This document shows, in pieces, positions 7,577-14,147 of a DNA stretch of 14,147 nt. The notes under the pieces are model-generated. The model made no database searches and was not told the origin of the DNA. It saw only the letters and a list, made by a program, of their open reading frames with translations. Every line of letters starts with the position of its first letter. The first letter of the stretch is position 1. Position numbers and translations under genes: made by a program. The stretch comes from an uncultured Bacteroidales bacterium (GTDB lineage: Bacteria; Bacteroidota; Bacteroidia; Bacteroidales; FEN-979), in contig CAIYQH010000484.1 of assembly GCA_903928285.1 (NCBI GenBank), positions 1 to 14,147 on the forward strand, read 5' to 3'.

Positions 7577-8704
7577 ATGAAAGAAGTTATCAACCTGCCT
7601 GTCAAGAATATCGAGGAGGAGGAATACCATATCAATATGGGTCCCCAGCACCCCTCCACGCACGGGGTACTCCGGCTGGTCGTTTCCCTCAAGGGGGAGA
7701 TCGTGAAGAGTTTAAAGCCCCATTGCGGCTATATCCACCGGGGTATTGAGAAGATGTGCGAAAAGGATACCTATCCCCAAATCATCCATCTTACCGACCG
7801 GATGGACTACCTTTCGGCCCATATCAACAACCACGCCGTTTGCCTGCTGGTAGAAAAAGCGCTCGAGGTGGATGTCCCCGAACGGGTAAAATACATCAGG
7901 ACCATCGTCGATGAACTGAACCGCATTGCCTCCCACCAGCTGTGGTGGTGCAGCTTCGGGATGGACATGGGCGGTCTTACCTGTTACTTTTACGGCCTGC
8001 GCGACCGCGAACATATCCTCGATATTTTCGAGGAATCGTTTGGTTCACGGTTGCTGCACAGCTATTATACCCCAGGCGGGCTCATGATGGACATCCATCC
8101 GAATTTCCAGAAGAGCGTGAAGGAGTTCATCAAGTATTTCCGCAGGAAGATCAAGGATTATGATGATATCCTGACCGGAAACATTATCATGCAGGAGCGT
8201 ACGAAAGGAGTTGGCATACTGTCGAAGGAAGATGCCATCAGCTATGGCGTGACCGGCCCATCGGGACGCGCCTCGGGCTTTGCCTGCGACGTGCGAAAAC
8301 ACGATCCTTACGGCGTTTACGAGAAAGCCGATTTCAAGGAGATCCTGGGAACCGAAGGCGACACCTTTACCCGCTACATGATGAGGATGCACGAGATGTG
8401 CGAGTCGATGAAGATCATCGAGCAGCTGATCGACAACATCCCCGAAGGCGATTATACCGCCAAGATGAAAGCCGTGATCAAACTGCCTGCCGGTGAGTAT
8501 TATCAGCGGGTGGAAGCCTCCCGAGGCGAACTGGGTGTCTATTGCATCAGCGACGGAAACAAGACCCCTTACAGAATGAAATTCAGGTCTCCCAATTTCT
8601 CAAACCTCAGCGCCCTCGATCACATGAGCCGCGGGGTGAAGATCGCCGACCTGGTCGCCATTGGCGGATCGCTTGACTATGTTATTCCCGATATTGACAG
8701 ATAA
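7577..8704 (+). CDS. nuoD: NADH-quinone oxidoreductase subunit D
   Basis: NuoD (49-kDa subunit) forms the quinone-reduction site with NuoB and is related to the large subunit of NiFe hydrogenases. The entry motif MGPQHPSTHGVLRL lies at residues 21-34. H29 and Y78 are 49 residues apart and align with the quinone-binding histidine and tyrosine of bovine NDUFS2 (H59, Y108), so the active site looks intact. The C-terminus (GGSLDYVIPDIDR) is the normal family ending. The hydrogenase metal-ligand cysteines are absent, as expected. The 375 residues are near the usual length. It follows nuoC by three bases and is followed 12 bases later by nuoH rather than nuoE. Confidence 0.97.
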   Translation: MKEVINLPVKNIEEEEYHINMGPQHPSTHGVLRLVVSLKGEIVKSLKPHCGYIHRGIEKMCEKDTYPQIIHLTDRMDYLSAHINNHAVCLLVEKALEVDVPERVKYIRTIVDELNRIASHQLWWCSFGMDMGGLTCYFYGLRDREHILDIFEESFGSRLLHSYYTPGGLMMDIHPNFQKSVKEFIKYFRRKIKDYDDILTGNIIMQERTKGVGILSKEDAISYGVTGPSGRASGFACDVRKHDPYGVYEKADFKEILGTEGDTFTRYMMRMHEMCESMKIIEQLIDNIPEGDYTAKMKAVIKLPAGEYYQRVEASRGELGVYCISDGNKTPYRMKFRSPNFSNLSALDHMSRGVKIADLVAIGGSLDYVIPDIDR

Positions 8705-8716
8705 TAAAACTTATCC

Positions 8717-9805
8717 ATGAACTTCAGCATTTACGACTTCACATCATTTAACCAATGGATCGATCAGTTCCTGCGCAGCCACATGCCGGCCTTTTGGGCT
8801 GTTGCCGTTGAAATGACCATCATTGGGTTGGCCATCCTGCTGTTTTATGCACTGGTCGGGTTGTTCCTGGTCTATGCCGAACGCAAGGTTTGCGCCTTTA
8901 TGCAGAACCGTGTCGGGCCAAACCGGGTGGGACCTTACGGTTTTTTTCAGACCATCGCCGATTTTGTCAAGCTGATGCTGAAAGAACTTGTCCACATCAA
9001 GAATGCCGACCAGCTGCTGTTTAACCTGGCCCCTTTTATCATCATCATCGCCTCCTTCATGGCCATTGCAGCCATCCCGTTTGCCAAGGGACTGCATGCG
9101 ATCGATTTCGACATCGGCGTGCTTTATGTCATCGCGGTATCGTCGCTTGGCGTGGTGGGTATCCTGCTGGCAGGCTGGTCGAGCAATAACAAGTATTCGC
9201 TCATCGGGGCCATGCGCTCTGGCGCACAGATCATCAGCTACGAATTGTCGGTAGGCCTTTCCCTGCTTACCATCGTCATCCTCGCCGGCTCGATGCAGTT
9301 TTCACAGATCGTGGAGGGACAGGCCAACGGCTGGTTCATCTTCAAGGGTCATATCCCGGCATTCATCGCCTTTATCATCTTTCTGATCTCCAGTACGGCC
9401 GAAACAAACCGTGGTCCATTCGACCTGGCGGAAGCCGAATCGGAGCTCACGGCAGGATTCCATACCGAATATTCGGGGATCAAATTCGCCTTTTTCTTCC
9501 TCGCTGAATATATGAATATGTTTATCGTGGCTTCCATCGCCGCCACCATGTTCCTGGGCGGGTGGATGCCCTTCCACATGGGCGGATGGGCCGGGTTCAA
9601 CCATATCATGGATTTTATCCCTCCATTTATATGGTATATCGGAAAAACCTTCTTTGTCATCTGGATTATGATGTGGTTTAAATGGACCTTTCCACGGTTG
9701 AGGATCGACCAGTTGTTGACCCTGGAATGGAAATACCTGTTGCCCATCAACCTGGTCAATATCCTTATCATGGCATTTGTTGTATTAATGGGTTGGCATT
9801 TTTAG
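8717..9805 (+). CDS. nuoH: NADH-quinone oxidoreductase subunit H
   Basis: NuoH (ND1) anchors the peripheral arm to the membrane and forms much of the quinone entry channel. The 362 residues contain about eight hydrophobic helices. Conserved loops are visible: AERKVCAFMQNRVGPNRVGP from A54, ETNRGPFDLAEAESEL at 229-244, and the E251-Y-S-G motif of the acidic loop lining the quinone chamber. Length and motifs are normal. The stop is TAG. nuoI begins six bases downstream. No NADH-module gene (E, F, G) lies between nuoD and this gene. Confidence 0.97.
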   Translation: MNFSIYDFTSFNQWIDQFLRSHMPAFWAVAVEMTIIGLAILLFYALVGLFLVYAERKVCAFMQNRVGPNRVGPYGFFQTIADFVKLMLKELVHIKNADQLLFNLAPFIIIIASFMAIAAIPFAKGLHAIDFDIGVLYVIAVSSLGVVGILLAGWSSNNKYSLIGAMRSGAQIISYELSVGLSLLTIVILAGSMQFSQIVEGQANGWFIFKGHIPAFIAFIIFLISSTAETNRGPFDLAEAESELTAGFHTEYSGIKFAFFFLAEYMNMFIVASIAATMFLGGWMPFHMGGWAGFNHIMDFIPPFIWYIGKTFFVIWIMMWFKWTFPRLRIDQLLTLEWKYLLPINLVNILIMAFVVLMGWHF

Positions 9806-9811
9806 AAAACT

Positions 9812-10294
9812 ATGAACAGCTTCTTCAAATATTTTGCAGATATCTTCCGCGCGGTTAAATCTCTCCTGACGGGGATGAAGGTAACCGGGAGATACTTCTT
9901 CAGCCCTGGGGAGATCGTAACCCAGCAGTACCCGGAAAACCGGAAGACCCTGAAAATGTACGACCGGTTCAAAGGCGAGGTGATCATGCCGCACACTGCG
10001 AACAACGAGCATCGCTGCACCGGCTGCGGGATCTGCGAAACCTCATGCCCCAATGGCTCCATCGAGGTTCTCCAGGCAAAGATTGACATGCCCGACGGCA
10101 AGAAAAAACGCATCATCGACAAACACATCTACCACCTGTCGATGTGCACCTTCTGCGGATTGTGCATCAAAACCTGCCCTTCCGACGCCCTTGCCTGGGG
10201 ACAGGAGTTTGAACATGCGGTGTTCGATCGCGCTAAGCTGACCAAAATATTAAATAAACCCGGATCTTCCATCATTAAAGATATTGTAGAATGA
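9812..10294 (+). CDS. nuoI: NADH-quinone oxidoreductase subunit I (2x 4Fe-4S)
   Basis: NuoI carries clusters N6a and N6b, which pass electrons towards N2 in NuoB. All eight ligands are present: C69, C72, C75 and C79-P, then C112, C115, C118 and C122-P, in two CxxCxxCxxxCP motifs. The 160 residues include an N-terminal amphipathic region that lies on the membrane. In an enzyme without NuoEFG, NuoI is the outermost iron-sulfur subunit and the natural docking point for an electron donor such as ferredoxin; this is inference. The stop overlaps the nuoJ start (ATGA), indicating translational coupling. Confidence 0.96.
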   Translation: MNSFFKYFADIFRAVKSLLTGMKVTGRYFFSPGEIVTQQYPENRKTLKMYDRFKGEVIMPHTANNEHRCTGCGICETSCPNGSIEVLQAKIDMPDGKKKRIIDKHIYHLSMCTFCGLCIKTCPSDALAWGQEFEHAVFDRAKLTKILNKPGSSIIKDIVE

Positions 10295-10803
10295 CACCAA
10301 ATCAATTGATGTTTGCGATCTTTTCGGCAGTCATTATCATTTTTTCGATTCTGACTGTGACCAGCCGGCGTATCCTGAGGGCAGCCACCTTCCTGCTTTT
10401 CGTGCTAGTGGCTACCGGTGGTATGTATTTCCTTCTGCGGTTCAACTTCCTGGCGGCCATTCAGCTTACCCTGTATGCCGGCGGGATCGTGGTGCTGATC
10501 ATCTTCTCCATCCTCCTGACGAGCCATATCGGGGAGAAACTGGAAGCTCCCTCGCTGATGAAGATCATCCCGGCCTTTTTGGTAACCGCCTTTGGCGCGA
10601 TCCTGACCATTGCCACCATCCTGCAGTTTAAGTTCCCGCAGGAAGTTGTGGCAAACAGTGAACGTACCGACATTCACGTGATCGCAAAAAGCCTGATCAG
10701 CACCGAAAAATTCGGATATGCCCTTCCGTTCGAGGTGATCAGCATCCTGTTGCTGGCCGCCATGGTAGGAGCCATCATCCTGGCAAAGAAACGTAACGAT
10801 TAA
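10291..10803 (+). CDS. nuoJ: NADH-quinone oxidoreductase subunit J
   Basis: NuoJ (ND6) is a membrane subunit whose third helix is thought to relay conformational or proton movement from the quinone site to the pump modules. The 170 residues show five hydrophobic segments. The third contains LTLYAGGIVVLIIF, with Y62 and the G64-G65 pair at the position of the conserved flexible helix. Length is typical. The start codon overlaps the nuoI stop by four bases, and nuoK begins 20 bases after the stop. Confidence 0.93.
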   Translation: MTPNQLMFAIFSAVIIIFSILTVTSRRILRAATFLLFVLVATGGMYFLLRFNFLAAIQLTLYAGGIVVLIIFSILLTSHIGEKLEAPSLMKIIPAFLVTAFGAILTIATILQFKFPQEVVANSERTDIHVIAKSLISTEKFGYALPFEVISILLLAAMVGAIILAKKRND

Positions 10804-10823
10804 TATTTTAATACCACAACGAT

Positions 10824-11141
10824 ATGTTTGAAGGCGTTCCATTACAATGGTTTTTAATCACCGGCACCATCATGTTCTTTGTCGGTATCTACGGGTTCCT
10901 GGTCCGGAAAAATCTGATCACGATCCTGATGTCGACCGAACTGATCCTGAATTCGGTCAACATTAATTTTGTTGCCTTTAACAAGATCCTCTATCCGGAT
11001 CACCTGGAGGGGATGTTCTTTGCCATTTTCATCATCGCTGTTGCCGCGGCCGAGGCATCGGTGGCCATCGCCATCATCATCAACATTTACCGCCGGCTCG
11101 TGAACATCGATGTGGAGAAGATGAATGAAATGAAGTATTAG
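10824..11141 (+). CDS. nuoK: NADH-quinone oxidoreductase subunit K
   Basis: NuoK (ND4L) is a three-helix membrane subunit in the proton path. E39 in helix 2 (MSTELILNSVN) and E77 in helix 3 (AAAEASVAIA) match the two essential buried glutamates of E. coli (E36 and E72). The 105 residues are normal. The stop is TAG. A 62-base gap separates it from nuoL, the largest gap in the operon. It is A-rich, and I see neither a convincing promoter nor a hairpin in it. Confidence 0.96.
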   Translation: MFEGVPLQWFLITGTIMFFVGIYGFLVRKNLITILMSTELILNSVNINFVAFNKILYPDHLEGMFFAIFIIAVAAAEASVAIAIIINIYRRLVNIDVEKMNEMKY

Positions 11142-11203
11142 CAAACGCACCCTTGACCGCAGAATAAAGTTTAAAAGATAAATAACGTAAATATCACACC
11201 GAT

Positions 11204-13129
11204 ATGATCGATTTCAGTTACACCATTTGGATCCTGCTGATTCCCCTGTTTATGTTCGTGGTGGTCGGCCTGTTCGGGAACCGGTTTAAACCCATCGTTT
11301 CCGGTATCGCCGGTACCAGCGGCCTCTTTGTCATGTGGGTCCTTTCACTGGTCACGGCATACAAGTATTTCTTTGTGCTTGAAAAGGCTGCCGACGGCTC
11401 TTTCCAGAAGTTCCTTGCGGTCAATATCCGCTGGCTGAACCTGACCGACAAGCTGCACATCGACATGGGCGTTCTGCTCGATCCCATCTCGATCATGATG
11501 CTCATCGTGATCACCACGGTATCCTTTATGGTGCATCTTTATTCGATCGGGTATATGGATGGCGAAAAGGGGTTTATGCGCTTTTTTGCGACCCTGTCGC
11601 TGTTCAGCTTCTCGATGCTTGGGCTGGTCGTTGCCACCAATATCTTCCAGATGTATATCTTCTGGGAACTCGTGGGGGTATCCTCCTATCTGCTGATCGG
11701 GTTTTATTATACCAAGGACTCTGCCGTTTCTGCCTCCAAGAAGGCATTTATCGTTACCCGCTTTGCCGACCTGGGCTTCCTGATCGGGATCCTGATGCTT
11801 TCCTTTTCAACCGGGACCTTCGACTTCCTGACCCTCACCGGTCCGAACAGCCCGGCGTTGACTACCGGCACCGGCATCATGTTCATGGGGTTATCCACCA
11901 TGACCTGGTCGATGATCTTTATCTTTATGGGCGGCGCCGGTAAATCGGCCATGTTCCCGCTGCATATCTGGCTGCCAGATGCCATGGAGGGTCCGACCCC
12001 CGTGTCGGCCCTGATCCATGCAGCAACGATGGTGGTCGCCGGGGTGTACCTCGTGGCCCGTCTCTTCCCGATTTATGTCTTTGCAGCGCCTGTCGCCCTC
12101 GATGTGGTGATGTATGTGGGAGCCTTCAGCTCCATCTTTGCCGCCGTGATCGCCTGTACCCAGTTCGACATCAAGCGGGTGCTGGCCTATTCCACCATGT
12201 CGCAGATCGGTATGATGATGTTTGCCCTCGGTGTTTCAGGTTATGGCAGTCACGAAGGACTCGGCTACATGGCCTCCATGTTCCACCTGTTCACCCATGC
12301 CTTCTTTAAAGCCTTGTTATTCCTTGCTGCCGGCGCCATCATCCATGCGGTACACAGCAACGTCATGAACGATATGGGCGGGCTGCGCAAGCATCTTCCC
12401 ATTACCCATGCCACCTTCCTGATTGCCTGCCTCGCCATTGCCGGGATTCCGCCACTGGCAGGATTTTTCAGCAAAGACGAGATCCTTGCCGCCGGTCATG
12501 AAAAAAGCCTGATGCTCTACTGGGTCGAGATGATCGTTTCAGGACTTACCGCATTCTATATGTTCCGCTTGTATTATTCCATTTTCTGGGGAAAAGAACA
12601 GCATTACCATCATACGCCACATGAAGCATCCTGGACGATGACCGTTCCCCTGATGTTTCTTGCCGTCGGCGCACTGCTGGCTGGGCTGATCCCCTTCTCG
12701 ATGTTCGTCTCCTCCGACAGGATACCTTTTATGTCGCACATCGAACTTGGTATTGCCATCCCTGCCGTTCTCGTAGGGTTGCTGGGAATTGTCACCGCGA
12801 CCATCTTCTACCGGAAAGAGACCACCATCCCCGACCAGATATTCAAAGCGCTGGGCGGCTTTTCACGTGCAGCCTACCGGAAATTCTACATCGATGAGGT
12901 TTACATCTTCATCACCAAGAAGATCATCTTCAACTATGTTTCCCGTCCCATCGCCTGGTTTGACCGGCATGTGGTCGATGGCAGCATGAACGGAATGGCT
13001 TACGTTACCAATGAGGCCTCCGACCGTATGAAAAAACTGCAATCGGGACAGCTCCAGCAATATGCCCTCGTACTGGTTTCGGGCGTGGTGCTGCTCACCT
13101 TGTTATTCACCTATTTATGGACAAACTAA
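11204..13129 (+). CDS. nuoL: NADH-quinone oxidoreductase subunit L
   Basis: NuoL (ND5) is the distal antiporter-like proton pump and supplies the long lateral helix that ties the membrane arm together. The 641 residues are a usual length. Channel residues are present: E155 in the TM5 motif FWELVGVSSYL, K247 in GKSAMFPLHIWLPDA, H272 in ALIHAATM, and K424 in FFSKDEI. The C-terminal third ends with a partly amphipathic region (from about residue 540) and a final hydrophobic helix near 620-638, fitting the lateral helix and terminal TM. No break or unusual substitution was seen. nuoM follows after 12 bases. Confidence 0.97.
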   Translation: MIDFSYTIWILLIPLFMFVVVGLFGNRFKPIVSGIAGTSGLFVMWVLSLVTAYKYFFVLEKAADGSFQKFLAVNIRWLNLTDKLHIDMGVLLDPISIMMLIVITTVSFMVHLYSIGYMDGEKGFMRFFATLSLFSFSMLGLVVATNIFQMYIFWELVGVSSYLLIGFYYTKDSAVSASKKAFIVTRFADLGFLIGILMLSFSTGTFDFLTLTGPNSPALTTGTGIMFMGLSTMTWSMIFIFMGGAGKSAMFPLHIWLPDAMEGPTPVSALIHAATMVVAGVYLVARLFPIYVFAAPVALDVVMYVGAFSSIFAAVIACTQFDIKRVLAYSTMSQIGMMMFALGVSGYGSHEGLGYMASMFHLFTHAFFKALLFLAAGAIIHAVHSNVMNDMGGLRKHLPITHATFLIACLAIAGIPPLAGFFSKDEILAAGHEKSLMLYWVEMIVSGLTAFYMFRLYYSIFWGKEQHYHHTPHEASWTMTVPLMFLAVGALLAGLIPFSMFVSSDRIPFMSHIELGIAIPAVLVGLLGIVTATIFYRKETTIPDQIFKALGGFSRAAYRKFYIDEVYIFITKKIIFNYVSRPIAWFDRHVVDGSMNGMAYVTNEASDRMKKLQSGQLQQYALVLVSGVVLLTLLFTYLWTN

Positions 13130-13141
13130 TTCCTTAGAAGA

Positions 13142-14068
13142 ATGAGTATTCTGACACTGTTTATCATTATACCGGTTCTCACTGTAATTGGTATTTTATT
13201 CAGCAAATCCCATATGCAGGTGAAGTGGGTGGCTGTTGTGGGGATGAGCCTGCAATTGCTGAGCGCAATCGGGCTGATCTTCCTTTACCTTGCCGAACGA
13301 AGGGCCGGCAATATGGCCGAAGTGCTCTTCGTCCAGGATAACCTATGGTATCAAACCCTGAACATCCACTTTTTCATTGGCGTGGATGGCGTTTCGGTTG
13401 CCATGATCGGACTGACCTCCCTGGTGGTTTTCGCAGGGATCTTTGCAAGCTGGGATATCGTTGACCTGCCCCGCGAATTTTTCACCTCCCTCATTTTGCT
13501 GGCTACCGGGGTTTTCGGGTTTTTCATCTGCCTCGACCTCTTTACCATGTTCCTGTTTTATGAACTGGCCGTCATCCCGATGTATCTGCTGATCGGCATC
13601 TGGGGCAGCGGACCGCGTCACTATTCAGCCATGAAACTTACCCTGATGCTGATGGGCGGCTCGGCCTTCATCCTCCTCGGGATCATTGGTATTTATTTCA
13701 ATTCAGCCCCCAACGGAGGACCCCTTACCTTTGACCTGATCAAAATTTCAAAGGAGCACATCCCCATCGATGTACAGCGCTTCCTCTTCCCCTTCCTGTT
13801 CGTGGGATTTGGTGTACTTGGCGCTATGTTTCCTTTTCATACCTGGTCGCCCGACGGTCATGCCTCGGCCCCTACCGCCGTCTCCATGCTTCATGCAGGC
13901 GTGCTTATGAAACTCGGAGGTTACGGTTGTTACCGTGTTGCCGTATTCCTTCTTCCTGATGCTGCCCACCAGTTAGGCTGGATCTTCCTGATCCTCGCCA
14001 CCATCGGCGTCATCTACGGAGCTCTCGGCGCCATCTGGCAGAAGGACCTGAAATACATCAATGCCTAG
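13142..14068 (+). CDS. nuoM: NADH-quinone oxidoreductase subunit M, interrupted by in-frame TAG
   Basis: NuoM (ND4) is an antiporter-like proton-pumping subunit, normally about 490-510 residues with 14 helices. The reading frame here ends after 308 residues at TAG 14066-14068, but the family motif continues in frame directly afterwards, so this is not a natural end. E141 in the TM5 motif FYELAVIPMYLL matches E. coli E144, and K257 (VLMKLGGYG) matches K265. At the TM7 position where E. coli has K234, this protein has L226 (VLGAMFPFHTW), while a histidine, H251, appears in helix 8 (SMLHAG). The stop replaces the tyrosine of the conserved A-Y-S-S-V-S-H motif. Translated as written, the protein would lack its C-terminal helices and the last pump residues. 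Sequencing error and true nonsense mutation are both possible. Confidence 0.93.
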   Translation: MSILTLFIIIPVLTVIGILFSKSHMQVKWVAVVGMSLQLLSAIGLIFLYLAERRAGNMAEVLFVQDNLWYQTLNIHFFIGVDGVSVAMIGLTSLVVFAGIFASWDIVDLPREFFTSLILLATGVFGFFICLDLFTMFLFYELAVIPMYLLIGIWGSGPRHYSAMKLTLMLMGGSAFILLGIIGIYFNSAPNGGPLTFDLIKISKEHIPIDVQRFLFPFLFVGFGVLGAMFPFHTWSPDGHASAPTAVSMLHAGVLMKLGGYGCYRVAVFLLPDAAHQLGWIFLILATIGVIYGALGAIWQKDLKYINA

Positions 14069-14147
14069 TCATCGGTAAGCCATTGCGCCCTGGTGCTCTT
14101 CGCCATCCTGATGTTCAACCAGACAGCCATGAACGGCGCCATCATGC
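14069..14147 (+). pseudogene. nuoM: Continuation of nuoM after the stop, cut by the window end
   Basis: In the same frame as nuoM, bases 14069-14147 read SSVSHCALVLFAILMFNQTA and then MNGAIM, a normal NuoM sequence directly after the A-Y position. There is no frameshift and no further stop before the window ends. The remaining roughly 170 residues of NuoM, and probably nuoN, should lie beyond the window. Confidence 0.88.

Noticed and set aside
11142..11203. Internal promoter or attenuator between nuoK and nuoL
   Set aside because: The 62-base gap has a TTGAC and some AT-rich sequence, but no TAnnTTTG at proper spacing and no stable hairpin.
14066..14068. TAG recoded as an amino acid in this genome
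   Set aside because: nuoB, nuoH and nuoK in the same operon stop at TAG at their normal lengths, so general reassignment is not supported.

Overview
The window looks like a piece of a Bacteroidota genome, most likely Bacteroidales-related, possibly from an environmental assembly. The evidence is threefold. The regulatory region before the respiratory operon carries a TAACTTTG element, which matches the Bacteroidota -7 consensus TAnnTTTG. Several genes lack a clear Shine-Dalgarno sequence. The gene content also fits: a SWIM-SNF2 protein, a DUF4403 lipoprotein, and a complex I operon that goes straight from nuoD to nuoH. This placement is inference from sequence features and family knowledge, not from a search.

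Layout. (1) Bases 1 to about 85 are AT-rich (21 of 80 bases are G/C, against 39 of 80 in bases 91-170) and look like a foreign coding fragment joined to the rest. (2) On the minus strand, a flavodoxin/ferredoxin (EFR1-type) gene starts at 730 and loses its iron-sulfur domain exactly at that join. (3) A 138-base divergent intergenic region holds an inverted repeat. (4) On the plus strand, a 1199-residue SWIM-SNF2 ATPase is followed after 24 bases by a DUF4403 lipoprotein. (5) A 282-base intergenic region holds eleven copies of a 9-base tandem repeat, then a 14-base palindrome touching a good Bacteroidota-type promoter. (6) From 6206 to the end lies the complex I operon nuoA-B-C-D-H-I-J-K-L-M, tightly packed and all on the plus strand.

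The nuo genes encode the quinone-reducing arm (B, C, D, I) and the membrane proton-pumping arm (A, H, J, K, L, M; nuoN is expected beyond the window). The NADH-oxidising module nuoEFG is absent between D and H. The enzyme is therefore probably the 11-subunit form, fed by ferredoxin or another donor, unless EFG lies elsewhere in the genome. nuoC and nuoD are separate genes but in the same frame, divided by one stop codon. nuoM is interrupted by an in-frame TAG where a conserved tyrosine is expected, and its coding frame resumes at once and stays open to the window end. NuoM also has leucine where the E. coli protein has its TM7 proton-channel lysine.

I found no new multi-gene system here. The best leads are the left junction, the nuoM stop codon, the NuoM lysine replacement, and the repeat and palindrome arrangement upstream of nuoA. 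Both ends of the window carry anomalies, so assembly or sequencing error must be excluded first.
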